Part shown: in pieces, positions 25,465-34,170 of the stretch | Numbering within the stretch: the first letter of the stretch is position 1 | Layout: every line of letters begins with the position of its first letter | DNA from: Candidatus Loosdrechtia aerotolerans | Lineage (GTDB): Bacteria; Planctomycetota; Brocadiia; Brocadiales; Brocadiaceae | Assembly: GCA_021646405.1 (NCBI GenBank) | Contig: SOER01000026.1 | Location: 1-45,050, forward strand | Direction: 5' to 3' | DNA: 45,050 nt | Position numbers and translations under genes: made by a program | Notes under the pieces: model-generated | Told to the model about the DNA's origin: nothing | What the model saw: only the letters and a program-made list of their open reading frames with translations | Databases searched by the model: none

Positions 25465-27015
25465 ATGGATAACAATATTACTATTTTCGATACGACTCTC
25501 CGCGATGGCGAGCAGTCGCCGGGTGCTAGTCTGGATATTCATGAGAAGGTCCAGATTGCACGGCAATTGGCCCTGCTAAATGTAGACGTTATTGAGGCTG
25601 GGTTTCCGGTAACATCATCTGGTGATTTCGAATCTGTGAAGCGGATTGCTCAGGAAATACGCGGCGTTTCTGTTGCAGGTCTTGCCCGTGCTGTTGAAAA
25701 GGATATTGATAGTGCTGCAAAGGCGCTGGAAAAGGCTGAAAAACCCCGGATTCATATCTTTTTAGCAACCTCTGAGATACATAGAAAATACAAGCTGCTT
25801 AAGGCAAAGGAAGAAATTATTCATCTGGCAGTTAAGGGGGTTACGTATGCGAGAAAGTTTGTGGATGATGTAGAGTTCTCACCTGAAGATGCATCACGAA
25901 CGGAACTGGATTTTCTTATTCAGGTGGTAGAGGCGGTTATCGACGCTGGTGCAAAGACAGTAAACATCCCGGATACAGTAGGTTATGCCATACCCGATCA
26001 GTATGAATCCCTTATCCGCGGATTAAAGGAGAATGTGAAGAATATTGAGAGGGCGGTAATCAGTGTACATTGTCATAATGACCTTGGCCTTGCAGTTGCC
26101 AATTCTCTTGCTGCGGTAAAGGCAGGTGCCCAGCAGATAGAATGTACCATCAATGGTATTGGTGAAAGGGCAGGAAATGCGGCGTTAGAAGAGGTTGTTA
26201 TGGCTATTAAGACGCGGCACGATTTTTATCGCTGTTCTACACGTATCCATACAAGAGAATTGATTGCAACAAGCAAGCTGGTGAGTACCTTAACGGGACT
26301 GCGGGTGCAGAGGAACAAGGCTATTGTTGGAGAGAATGCCTTTGCGCATCAATCGGGGGTACATCAGGATGGGGTACTGAAAGAACGTACAACGTATGAA
26401 ATAATGAGTCCCGAAGACGTCGGACATCTGAAGACAAAAATTGTGCTCGGCAAATTATCGGGACGACATGCCCTCAAGAACCGAATCAGAGAATTAGGAT
26501 ATGAGCTGTCTGAAGAAGAATTTGAACGGGCCTTTGAAGAGTTTAAAAGTATTGCAGATAAGAAAAAAGAGATATTTGATGAAGATATTGAGGCCATTAT
26601 CGGAATAGAAAAAATGGAGGTCCCTACTATCTTTCAGTTAGTGAGCCTCAGTATTAGCTGCGGGCCAAATGTGGTGCCAACTGCGGGTGTGCGGCTAAAG
26701 TTACATGACGGCCGTATAGTAGATAACGCTACTATCGGCGATGGTCCTATTGATGCACTTTTTAAGGCTATTGACCTGTCAACCGGAATCCCTGGTAAGC
26801 TGCGGGATTATAATATTCAGGCTGTTACCAGTGGAAAGGATGCTATGGGCGAGGTTCACGTACGTGTTGATATCGATGGTAAGATTATCGGTGGGCGTGC
26901 TATAAGTACCGATATCATTGAAGCCAGTGCAAAAGCTTATTTAAATACCATAAATAAAGTTGCTGCAACTGATCCGAAATATACCGTGTATCAACAGCGT
27001 GTTACCGGGTTATAG
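25465..27015 (+). CDS. leuA: 2-isopropylmalate synthase
   Basis: First step of leucine synthesis: acetyl-CoA and 2-ketoisovalerate give 2-isopropylmalate. The 516-residue protein has the N-terminal FDTTLRDGEQSPGASL active-site strand, ELDFLIQVVEAVIDAGAKTV, the SVHCHNDLGLAVANSLAA metal-binding motif, NGIGERAGNAALEEVVMA and a C-terminal regulatory domain (~390-516, DGRIVDNATIGDGPIDALF) that in relatives binds leucine for feedback inhibition. Length is normal for the bacterial enzyme. It begins a three-gene plus-strand run with aroDE and aroK. leuB, leuC and leuD are not in the window. Confidence 0.93.
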   Translation: MDNNITIFDTTLRDGEQSPGASLDIHEKVQIARQLALLNVDVIEAGFPVTSSGDFESVKRIAQEIRGVSVAGLARAVEKDIDSAAKALEKAEKPRIHIFLATSEIHRKYKLLKAKEEIIHLAVKGVTYARKFVDDVEFSPEDASRTELDFLIQVVEAVIDAGAKTVNIPDTVGYAIPDQYESLIRGLKENVKNIERAVISVHCHNDLGLAVANSLAAVKAGAQQIECTINGIGERAGNAALEEVVMAIKTRHDFYRCSTRIHTRELIATSKLVSTLTGLRVQRNKAIVGENAFAHQSGVHQDGVLKERTTYEIMSPEDVGHLKTKIVLGKLSGRHALKNRIRELGYELSEEEFERAFEEFKSIADKKKEIFDEDIEAIIGIEKMEVPTIFQLVSLSISCGPNVVPTAGVRLKLHDGRIVDNATIGDGPIDALFKAIDLSTGIPGKLRDYNIQAVTSGKDAMGEVHVRVDIDGKIIGGRAISTDIIEASAKAYLNTINKVAATDPKYTVYQQRVTGL

Positions 27016-27078
27016 AGAAGTTCTGTTTGTTCCTTACGAATCGAATGTATTTTCTGATAACAATATCCGGTCAAAGAT

Positions 27079-28551
27079 ATGATTTGTATACCTATCACTG
27101 CAACAAATATGGAAGATGCCCTGAAGGACAGAGATGCAGCATCGAAGATTGCAGATATTGTTGAGCTGCGCCTTGATTATATCAAAGATCCAAACCTTGA
27201 GCGCCTGCTCAAGGGGTGTACGAAGCCGGTGATTGTTACAAACAGGCCTGTTCGGGAGGGCGGGAGATTTGGCGGGCGTGAAAAGGACAGAGTCTCTTTC
27301 CTGAAGCTTGCTATTGAATTACATGCTGACTATATAGATATTGAACACGACAGCAGGGATATGATACACAACGTCCCTGCCGATAAAACACAAATTATTG
27401 TGTCCTGCCACAATTTTTCCGAGACGCCCGATAATTTATATGAAATATATCAAAGGCTTAGACAGGGTAACGCCGACATTGTTAAAATAATAACCTATGC
27501 AAAAGATATAACGGATAATATAAAAGTATACCAGTTGCTTCAGCAGGTTACTTCGCCGGTAATATCATTTTGTATGGGAGAGAACGGTATTATCAGCCGT
27601 ATTCTCTATAAGAAATTTGGTAGTTACTTAACCTTTGCTTCTCTTCAGGCAGGAAAAGAATCAGCTCCCGGACAGATCAGTGTTCATGAACTATTCAATA
27701 CCTATCAGGTACAGAGGCAGGACAGCGGCATGTCAGTTTACGGATTAATAGGAAACCCTGTCTCTCACAGTATTAGCCCGGTTATTCATAATACCCTTTT
27801 TCAGGAGATGGGTTTCAACAGTATCTATGTTCCGTTCAGAGTGGAACGTATTGATGACTTTATAAGAGAGTTTAAAAGATTACCTGTAGAGGGATATAGT
27901 GTAACGATTCCTCATAAAGAATCTGTACTGCATTACCTGGACGAAATAGACCCCATGGCGAAAAAGCTCGGTGCAGTTAATACTATCGTAAACAGGAACG
28001 GGCGGTTACTTGGTTTTAATACTGACTGTGAAGCAGCCTTGAAGACACTGGAGAGGGTAAACCAGGTATCCGGGATGAATAGTTTATCCGGAAAAAAGAT
28101 CATCCTGCTGGGGGCCGGAGGAGCGGCTCGCTCAATTGCCTTTGGGTTAAAAGAGCGGGGGGCACATATAACAATCTTCAACAGAAATTATGAGCGTGCG
28201 CGGTTACTTGCCGATGAAGTTGGCTGTTCTTCAAGGGAGATGCATGATCTATCAGCAACAGGAGCCGATATCATAATTAATGCAACTCCCGTAGGTATGT
28301 TTCCGGCAGTTGATGAGTCGCCAGTGGATAAAAGTATGCTACGGCCTCATATGATTGTCTTTGATACTATTTATAATCCGGTAGAAACGAAATTACTCCG
28401 TGATGCAAGAGATTGCGGATGTAAGACTGTCGGAGGGTTGATGATGTTTATTCATCAGGCAGCAGCACAATATAAGCTCTGGACAGGTCACATGCCGTCA
28501 CTTGAACTAATTGAAAAAACTGCTTATCGAAGGTTAACGGGCAGAGAGTAA
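27079..28551 (+). CDS. aroDE: Bifunctional 3-dehydroquinate dehydratase (type I) / shikimate dehydrogenase
   Basis: This 490-residue fusion covers two successive shikimate-pathway steps. Residues 1-~210 are a type I dehydroquinase: ELRLDY near the start, SCHNF, the Schiff-base lysine K136 in DIVKIITYA, and SFCMGENGIISR. From M218 it is shikimate dehydrogenase: YGLIGNPVSHSISPVIHN, catalytic K280 in VTIPHKE, FNTDC with D316, the GAGGAARSIAFGL nucleotide loop and FDTIYNPVETKLL. The same fusion is known from plants, chlamydiae and planctomycetes. It lies 63 bases after leuA and 21 before aroK, so the three are probably one operon. Confidence 0.93.
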   Translation: MICIPITATNMEDALKDRDAASKIADIVELRLDYIKDPNLERLLKGCTKPVIVTNRPVREGGRFGGREKDRVSFLKLAIELHADYIDIEHDSRDMIHNVPADKTQIIVSCHNFSETPDNLYEIYQRLRQGNADIVKIITYAKDITDNIKVYQLLQQVTSPVISFCMGENGIISRILYKKFGSYLTFASLQAGKESAPGQISVHELFNTYQVQRQDSGMSVYGLIGNPVSHSISPVIHNTLFQEMGFNSIYVPFRVERIDDFIREFKRLPVEGYSVTIPHKESVLHYLDEIDPMAKKLGAVNTIVNRNGRLLGFNTDCEAALKTLERVNQVSGMNSLSGKKIILLGAGGAARSIAFGLKERGAHITIFNRNYERARLLADEVGCSSREMHDLSATGADIIINATPVGMFPAVDESPVDKSMLRPHMIVFDTIYNPVETKLLRDARDCGCKTVGGLMMFIHQAAAQYKLWTGHMPSLELIEKTAYRRLTGRE

Positions 28552-28572
28552 TTCAGGATCATTATTGATAAC

Positions 28573-29112
28573 GTGAATATTGTCTTAATAGGATTTCGCG
28601 GTACTGGCAAAACAACTATAGGCAGAATATTAGCCCGACGGCTTGGCAAAGGGTTTGTTGATGCTGACGAGTATTTGGAACAAAAAGAAAAGAGAACGAT
28701 CAGGGATATCTTTCAGGAAGATGGTGAAGGTGTATTCAGAGAGATTGAAACAAAGGTTATTCAGGAAATATGTTCTTTCGATGATAAGGTCATTGCCACT
28801 GGTGGTGGGGCTGTTCTGAGGGAAGAGAACGTAAGGAATCTCAAGAAGAGGGGGGTCTTAATCTTTCTCAATACCGATATAAACATCATATATAAAAGAA
28901 TTTATGGGGATAAACGCTCATCGCAGAAAAGGCCGAACCTTACACACCTTAGTAATTATCAGGAAATTAAATATCTTCTGGAATGCAGAAGACCTCTGTA
29001 TGATAAGATAGCAGATTTTGTTATTGATACAGCCGGTACATCTCTGAATACTGTCGTACGGAAGATAATAGCGCTTATTCATGGTCATGTAAGAGATTTA
29101 AGAAAGGAGTAA
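28573..29112 (+). CDS. aroK: Shikimate kinase
   Basis: It phosphorylates shikimate with ATP. The 179-residue protein has the P-loop GFRGTGKT (K13), GKGFVDADEYLE with the shikimate-binding Asp, FREIE, the GGGAV loop (ATGGGAVLRE) and a PLYDKIADFVIDT end, all family marks. The start is a GTG, with no strong ribosome binding site; coupling to aroDE, 21 bases upstream, is likely. No terminator with a T-run is seen after it. Confidence 0.9.
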   Translation: MNIVLIGFRGTGKTTIGRILARRLGKGFVDADEYLEQKEKRTIRDIFQEDGEGVFREIETKVIQEICSFDDKVIATGGGAVLREENVRNLKKRGVLIFLNTDINIIYKRIYGDKRSSQKRPNLTHLSNYQEIKYLLECRRPLYDKIADFVIDTAGTSLNTVVRKIIALIHGHVRDLRKE

Positions 29113-29189
29113 AATTATTTTTACACGGTTTGTAAAGAATGTAAGTGTCCATTTCTTATATAACATTCAACAGGATTCCTTTATAAACA

Positions 29190-29477
29190 TTATCGTCGGG
29201 AACTATTAATCTCCCGTACCATTTTAAGAATTAACCTCTCATATAACTGAAGGAGCTTATCCCTCTCTCCCTTTTCAAGGGATTTTAAAGGCTTGCTCTC
29301 AATTTCATTGATAATTTCATCTATTTTTCTTGTAAGGGGTAAAGCAGATTCTGCCGCGGGTTTCATCTGAGTTTCTGTTTTCTGTTCTTCTTTTTTCGGT
29401 CTTTTACCAGGAGATTTTTGACGAGATGCAGATTTTTTTGCAGGCTGCCCTTCAGTAGTATTTTTCTCTTCACTCAT
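29190..29477 (-). CDS. Small charged protein, unknown
   Basis: The ATG at 29477 has TAGGAG seven bases ahead, so it is preferred over an upstream in-frame start at 29543. The 95-residue product has a low-complexity, Lys/Glu/Pro-rich first half (KKSASRQKSPGKRPKKEEQK) followed by a helical segment (PLTRKIDEIINEIESKPLKS, then LQLYERLILKMVREI). There is no signal peptide. The gene starts 43 bases after the stop of the coiled-coil gene ahead of it, so they may be co-expressed. I do not recognise a family. Confidence 0.65.
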   Translation of the reverse strand: MSEEKNTTEGQPAKKSASRQKSPGKRPKKEEQKTETQMKPAAESALPLTRKIDEIINEIESKPLKSLEKGERDKLLQLYERLILKMVREINSSRR

Positions 29478-29520
29478 ATTTTTGCTCCTATAAAGTATAA
29501 AAATTATTCCAGATACAGAA

Positions 29521-29928
29521 TTATTCTTTCTCGAGACTTTCATCCAGATAATCTTGCATCTGCTGTGCGATGTCTAACATTTCGTCTTTCGTATCCTCAA
29601 GTTCGCCCATGGTATCTTCTATCTGTTCCAGACTTGATTTTATTAATTCAATGTTTTTTTCCATATCGGTTACCTTTTTTGCGGTTCCTTCGATCTCTTT
29701 ACTTTTGGTTATAAACTCTTTTACTCCGGATGCTGTCTTTTTTTCCAGGAGTTCTAACCGTTTTTCGAAGGTATCCATTTTTTTACCGATTGTAGTAAGA
29801 GATTTAGCTAAAGAGGAAAGACCCGTTGTCAATGTTTTAAATTGTTTGTCAAAGTTCTGTAATTCTTTTTCTACTGCCAGAATAGCTGCTGCCGGATCTG
29901 ATCTTTGTTTTGCATTGAATTTTTTCAT
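29521..29928 (-). CDS. Coiled-coil protein, unknown
   Basis: The likely start is the ATG at 29928 (MKKFNAKQRSDPAAAILAVE); the open frame extends to 29982 but without support. The 135-residue product is one long heptad-rich helix from residue ~15 to 130 (LEKELQNFDKQFKTL-type repeats, TFEKRLELLEKK, then MEKNIELIKSSLEQIEDTMG) with no signal peptide or membrane segment. It is probably a dimeric or trimeric coiled coil with a structural or scaffold role. It pairs with the small charged protein downstream. Confidence 0.65.
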   Translation of the reverse strand: MKKFNAKQRSDPAAAILAVEKELQNFDKQFKTLTTGLSSLAKSLTTIGKKMDTFEKRLELLEKKTASGVKEFITKSKEIEGTAKKVTDMEKNIELIKSSLEQIEDTMGELEDTKDEMLDIAQQMQDYLDESLEKE

Positions 29929-30192
29929 GGTTATTTTCTCAAAAAATAAAATTGGGTTTTTCACAGAGTAAAGAATTATCACGTACCATTATATTTGGAT
30001 TGGAGAGGTAAACAGAGAATATATGGAGAAAATACAATCGCAAAATAATGGATAAACGTGTATATGTATACAGATAATTATAACCAAAATCAATAATATT
30101 TTTCTTATTGCAGGTGGTAGGATAAGGCACTTGTATCAGTAAATGGCAAAGGTAGTTTCAGACAAGGTGCTGGTGTTCTACATGAAATCATT

Positions 30193-31890
30193 TTAACATA
30201 TTGCGGTTAACGGTAAGCCTGCGTATATCCTGCAAATTGAATCAGCAAGTTTGCAGGGGTCGTGCCGAATGAGGTCTTGTTTTTCCCAAAGGATACGTTT
30301 CTGTTTGAGATCTTCAATCAGGTCTGCCTTTCTGATGTTTACATTTAAATTATAGACACCCTCATCCATTAAAGCCAGCTCTGCTCCTTCTTTTTGATAT
30401 TTCTCAAGGACCTCCTTGCGTGGAATATTATTATTCACAATGACATAATCGAGTATACCATCACCGAGGTATTCGATAATAGCATTAATATGATCAGATA
30501 TCTTATAGTGATCGGTCTGTCCCGGCTGGGTAACAATATTGCAAACATAAATTTTCGTTGCTTTGCTGTTCCTGATAGCGTTCTTGATACCGGAGACCAG
30601 GAGATTTGTTATTAAACTGGTATAAAGGCTGCCGGGTCCGATAATAATAATATCAGCTTTCAAAATCTCCTCTACTGTTTCCGGGAGGGGGATGACATCG
30701 TCATTTTTGAGAAAAACCCGCTTAATTGGTTTTTTCCCAATGGCCCGCACATTAAACTCTTCTTCTACGTATGTTCCGTCTTCCAGTTCGGCACAGATAT
30801 GAGTATTGGCAAGGGTTGAAGGGAGTACCTTTCCCCGTATATTAAGTATTTTACTCACCTTTTTAATAGCTTTTTCAAAACTACCGGTTATATCGGTTAG
30901 TGCTGCCATTAATAGGTTTCCAAGACTCATACCCTCTAATGAACCTCTGTTGAACCTGTATTGAAATAACTGATACAACTCGTGTTCCTGTTCCTCTGTT
31001 TCAGAGAGTGCAACGAGGCAGTTCCGTGCATCGCCGGGTGGAAGTATTCCGAATTCTTCTCTCAAAATACCAGAGCTTCTCCCGGAGTCGGTAACGGTTA
31101 CAACAGCGGTAGGGCGTTTATTGTATGTTTTTGAGCCCTCGAGTAAAAGGGGAAGTCCGGTACCACCTCCGATAGCGACAATTTTAAGTCTGTCCGGCGT
31201 TTTTCCCATATTTCTGAGTTGCAAAATAGTTGGTACCTGAAAAATACGCTTAATCTTGTAATCGGGCCTATCGTATACATTCATGGATGGTTCGTTTTTG
31301 AATCTTCCGTGAAGCATTTGGATGGTAGTCATGCCAAATGATTTTGCTACGAGTAATTCTTCACGTGCCTTATCACCAACCACAGCAACTTCTTTCGGGT
31401 CAAGGTTGTGTCTCTTGATAAGATTATGAATACAGTCTTCCATAAGAAGTCCGATTTCCTGATCGCTAATGATGATCTCATCAAAATATTGCCGTAGTCC
31501 GAGGATCTGTATCTTTTTTTCCTGACGTTCATGGACGCCCACAGTAAGGAGGAAAAGCTTGTAGTTTTTATCCTTTAATTCGGTAAGTGTGGGGATAACA
31601 TCCGGGAAAAGTTTAATTTCAGAAACCTCGCTGCTGTTGTATGCTTTATAGGCAATGTTTACTAAGGCATTATCAGCATGGTATTTTTGTACGATTTCAT
31701 CAAATACCAGATGATACGGGCCATATTTATCGGTAAGTTCTTTTTGTAACTGGTAGACATCTCCTTCTGTACATGGTAAACCTGCTTCAACCAGTGCCTT
31801 CGCGGCACGTTTTCTTGATGCATCGATAAGTGAACTTGTACAATCATAGAGCGTGTCGTCTAAATCAAAGATTATCGCCTTTATTCTCAT
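30193..31890 (-). CDS. HAD-like domain fused to YvcK/CofD-like (gluconeogenesis-factor) protein
   Basis: This is a 565-residue fusion. Residues 1-~230 resemble the pyrimidine 5'-nucleotidase-type HAD family: FDLDDTLYDCTSSLI (D9, D11), LLTVGV (T116) and VVGDK (D173). The usual motif III lysine-proline is not seen (ISDQEIGLLMED), so the activity is doubtful. Residues ~233-560 are a YvcK/CofD-like Rossmann protein: KIVAIGGGTGLPLLL, VTVTDSGRSSG, GILPPGDARNCLVALSE, MSLGNLLMAAL, IIIGPGSLYTSLITNLL. YvcK proteins of Bacillus and mycobacteria bind UDP-sugars and control cell-wall precursor synthesis and growth on gluconeogenic carbon. The gene begins 13 bases after endonuclease V, probably in one operon. 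Confidence 0.85.
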   Translation of the reverse strand: MRIKAIIFDLDDTLYDCTSSLIDASRKRAAKALVEAGLPCTEGDVYQLQKELTDKYGPYHLVFDEIVQKYHADNALVNIAYKAYNSSEVSEIKLFPDVIPTLTELKDKNYKLFLLTVGVHERQEKKIQILGLRQYFDEIIISDQEIGLLMEDCIHNLIKRHNLDPKEVAVVGDKAREELLVAKSFGMTTIQMLHGRFKNEPSMNVYDRPDYKIKRIFQVPTILQLRNMGKTPDRLKIVAIGGGTGLPLLLEGSKTYNKRPTAVVTVTDSGRSSGILREEFGILPPGDARNCLVALSETEEQEHELYQLFQYRFNRGSLEGMSLGNLLMAALTDITGSFEKAIKKVSKILNIRGKVLPSTLANTHICAELEDGTYVEEEFNVRAIGKKPIKRVFLKNDDVIPLPETVEEILKADIIIIGPGSLYTSLITNLLVSGIKNAIRNSKATKIYVCNIVTQPGQTDHYKISDHINAIIEYLGDGILDYVIVNNNIPRKEVLEKYQKEGAELALMDEGVYNLNVNIRKADLIEDLKQKRILWEKQDLIRHDPCKLADSICRIYAGLPLTAIC

Positions 31891-31903
31891 AATAGAAACT
31901 CCC

Positions 31904-32587
31904 TTATTTTCGTGCGTTTTTTCTCAATTTGTTTACGAATAAGTGCGCCTGTCGTATGGGTTCAGGAATACGGTATCCACAACAGGTTTTTAAAACGATA
32001 GGGATTGCAGAGATCAGATCTATTTTATGTCCGGGTGATACAAAGATGGGCTTTGTATTTATTTTTGTTCGAAGTGCAGCGCCTACTACCTGGTTCCTGT
32101 ACAGAAGTTCCGAGTATGCACCTACCGTATTCTCAACAGGATCGTATTTCCCTATAAGCCTGTTTTTTGCGCATCCGATAGAAGGTTTATCGAGGATTAA
32201 TCCCATATGAGATGCCAGACCACAATGACGGGGATGGGCGATTCCCTGCCCATCAAAAAGAATGATATCGGGGATAGTTTTCAGTTTGCGAAATGCCTTA
32301 AGGAGAACCGGAGCCTCGCGAAAAGAAAGGAGTCCGGGTATGTAAGGAAATTTCACTCTGCTTATGGCCGAAGCTTCCTCAAGCTGTTCTAAACTTTTAT
32401 TAAGCTTGAAGGTAATAACAACTGCAAAAAAGGAATCGCTTTGTTTGTCATAAGAAACATCTGTACCTGCTACAGTGTCTATTCTTCCGAAAGATCTTTT
32501 TAAGATTAATAAATCTTTCAGGGTTTCCTGGATTTGAATGGCTTTTTTGTATCCTACACGCCATGAGTGTAACTGGTTGAATTTCAT
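31904..32587 (-). CDS. nfi: Endonuclease V
   Basis: It nicks DNA near deaminated bases such as hypoxanthine. The 227-residue protein (ATG at 32587; a GTG at 32599 would add four residues) has the family marks GTDVSYD with a metal-binding Asp, FPYIPGLLSFREAPV, DIILFDGQGIAHPRHCGLAS, GCAKNRLIG, and ISPGHKID-like VSPGHKIDL. It has no recognisable strong ribosome binding site. The short gap to the YvcK gene suggests co-transcription, though the two have no known shared pathway. Confidence 0.9.
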   Translation of the reverse strand: MKFNQLHSWRVGYKKAIQIQETLKDLLILKRSFGRIDTVAGTDVSYDKQSDSFFAVVITFKLNKSLEQLEEASAISRVKFPYIPGLLSFREAPVLLKAFRKLKTIPDIILFDGQGIAHPRHCGLASHMGLILDKPSIGCAKNRLIGKYDPVENTVGAYSELLYRNQVVGAALRTKINTKPIFVSPGHKIDLISAIPIVLKTCCGYRIPEPIRQAHLFVNKLRKNARK

Positions 32588-32803
32588 AAGTATTATCACT
32601 GAGGCGGAATGACACGATGAGAGTACTTAGGGAGTAATTCGCTCAATATCAATTTTGGATATTATCATCGGTTGTCAAATGATCACAATCGGGCATTTGA
32701 TATTCTCTATATTCAGCCTTCTGCTAATGTAATAATAATTGCCGGTAAAAGCAATAGTAAATTACAGGAAATACCGTTTTTTACATTGGGGTACAGCGCG
32801 TAA

Positions 32804-33343
32804 TTACGGAGCTTCAAGCTCTTCTGTTTTGGGTAAGTCTTTAATATCTTTTAATCCGAAATATTCAAGAAACTTTTTTGTGGTACCGTAGAGTAAAGGA
32901 TGCCCTAACGATTCATCCCTTCCTACGACCTTAACAAGGTCTTTTTCCATGAGGAATCTGATGATTTGGCCCGACTGGACCCCACGGATGGATTCTATAT
33001 TTGCCCGGAGAATAGGCTGTTTATATGCAATTATTGCAAGGGTTTCAAGGGATGCCTGGGTGAGTTTTACTTCTCCCGGTTTTTTCCGTAACTTCATTAT
33101 CCACTCATAATATTCAGGTCTTGTATAGAACTGATACCCTCCTGCTACTTCCTCAATCCGGAATGATCTTCCCTGTGCCTCATAATCATTGTTTAACCGG
33201 AGAATGGCCTCCTGAATGAGGGTGACATCGCTACCCTCAACAAGATCGGTAAGTTTACGCAATGAAACAGGTTCCTCGGCTGCAAATATCAATGCTTCTA
33301 TAATCGGTTTAATTTCCTCGGTCCCTTTTCCAGAATGAGACAT
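32804..33343 (-). CDS. scpB: Segregation and condensation protein B
   Basis: ScpB binds ScpA and Smc to form the bacterial condensin-like complex. The 179-residue protein has two winged-helix domains: IEALIFAAEEPVSLRKLTD near the start and TQASLETLAIIAYKQPI in the middle, followed by IRGVQSGQIIRFLMEKDLVK, all typical. The end, EYFGLKDIKDLPKTEEL, is the usual ScpB C-terminus. scpA and smc are not beside it; instead it follows rnfG by 97 bases on the same strand. Confidence 0.9.
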   Translation of the reverse strand: MSHSGKGTEEIKPIIEALIFAAEEPVSLRKLTDLVEGSDVTLIQEAILRLNNDYEAQGRSFRIEEVAGGYQFYTRPEYYEWIMKLRKKPGEVKLTQASLETLAIIAYKQPILRANIESIRGVQSGQIIRFLMEKDLVKVVGRDESLGHPLLYGTTKKFLEYFGLKDIKDLPKTEELEAP

Positions 33344-33440
33344 TTTTATATAAAATTATTTAGAAAAAAGAAGACAGATAACGGAGCGACAGGGTGAGTT
33401 CGCCAAAACAAATCCTTTTCGTTGAAATACATTATGGGTC

Positions 33441-34169
33441 TTATTGAACTTCCCACGTTGGGGGTTGAACAATGTTTCTAACCTTATCGATGGCATTTTG
33501 TACGGCATAAACTACAGCCTTTGTAGATATAGTGGCTCCTGTGATAGCTGTAATTTTGTCGGGATCCTTTACCTTTGAAACAATAAGTTGATTATAGGTT
33601 TTTTCCTTAAATTGTTCCTGAAACCACGGTCGTGCCTTGTTTTTCGCCTTTTTGATTATCCCGAATTTTTTTATCCTTTCAGGTTCTATAAAAAAAGGCA
33701 GTTCCCATGATTCTTCATTTTCCCAGTCAAGCGATATCGGCTTTTTTCCAAAAATTACACTCCAGAGGGTTGTTGTGCTCTCGACATCGGTCATTTGTGT
33801 ACCAAGACCCGGTGTCTCATTTTGTGCAAGGACATTAATTCCAAGGATTTTTTCCAGGTGGGGATCTATTCCTATCATAACCCTGATCTTGCTTGAATAC
33901 CCCTGGGCCTCGCCGCAGGTCGCATAACCTATAACCTGTCCTGTTTTATCCAGACCTTTGTAAATACGATCCTGATCTGCAGTCTCCGACGGAGTAATCT
34001 CTATGTGAGTTTCTAGATCGGGAAGCACGGTGTAGAGTGCCTCCATCCGGATAGCCAGTTCCTTTTTTTTGATGGTACCCCGTGTAAGTAAAAAAACAGA
34101 TGATACCCCAACGGAAGCTAAAAGGGAAACGATTGTAAGGACAACGGTATATTGAATCTTTTTTTGCAT
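33441..34169 (-). CDS. rnfG: Electron transport complex subunit RnfG (FMN-binding)
   Basis: This 242-residue protein has one N-terminal membrane helix (~7-27, YTVVLTIVSLLASVGVSSVF). The rest faces the periplasm and has an FMN-binding domain: IGYATCGEAQGYSSKIRVMI, NVLAQNETPGLGTQM, and ITGATISTKAVVYAV, where the second Thr of the SGAT-like motif would carry covalent FMN. It is part of the Rnf ferredoxin:NAD oxidoreductase, an ion pump. AGAGGG inside the end of rnfD is its ribosome binding site and the genes nearly abut. Confidence 0.9.
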   Translation of the reverse strand: MQKKIQYTVVLTIVSLLASVGVSSVFLLTRGTIKKKELAIRMEALYTVLPDLETHIEITPSETADQDRIYKGLDKTGQVIGYATCGEAQGYSSKIRVMIGIDPHLEKILGINVLAQNETPGLGTQMTDVESTTTLWSVIFGKKPISLDWENEESWELPFFIEPERIKKFGIIKKAKNKARPWFQEQFKEKTYNQLIVSKVKDPDKITAITGATISTKAVVYAVQNAIDKVRNIVQPPTWEVQ

Positions 34170-34170
34170 C

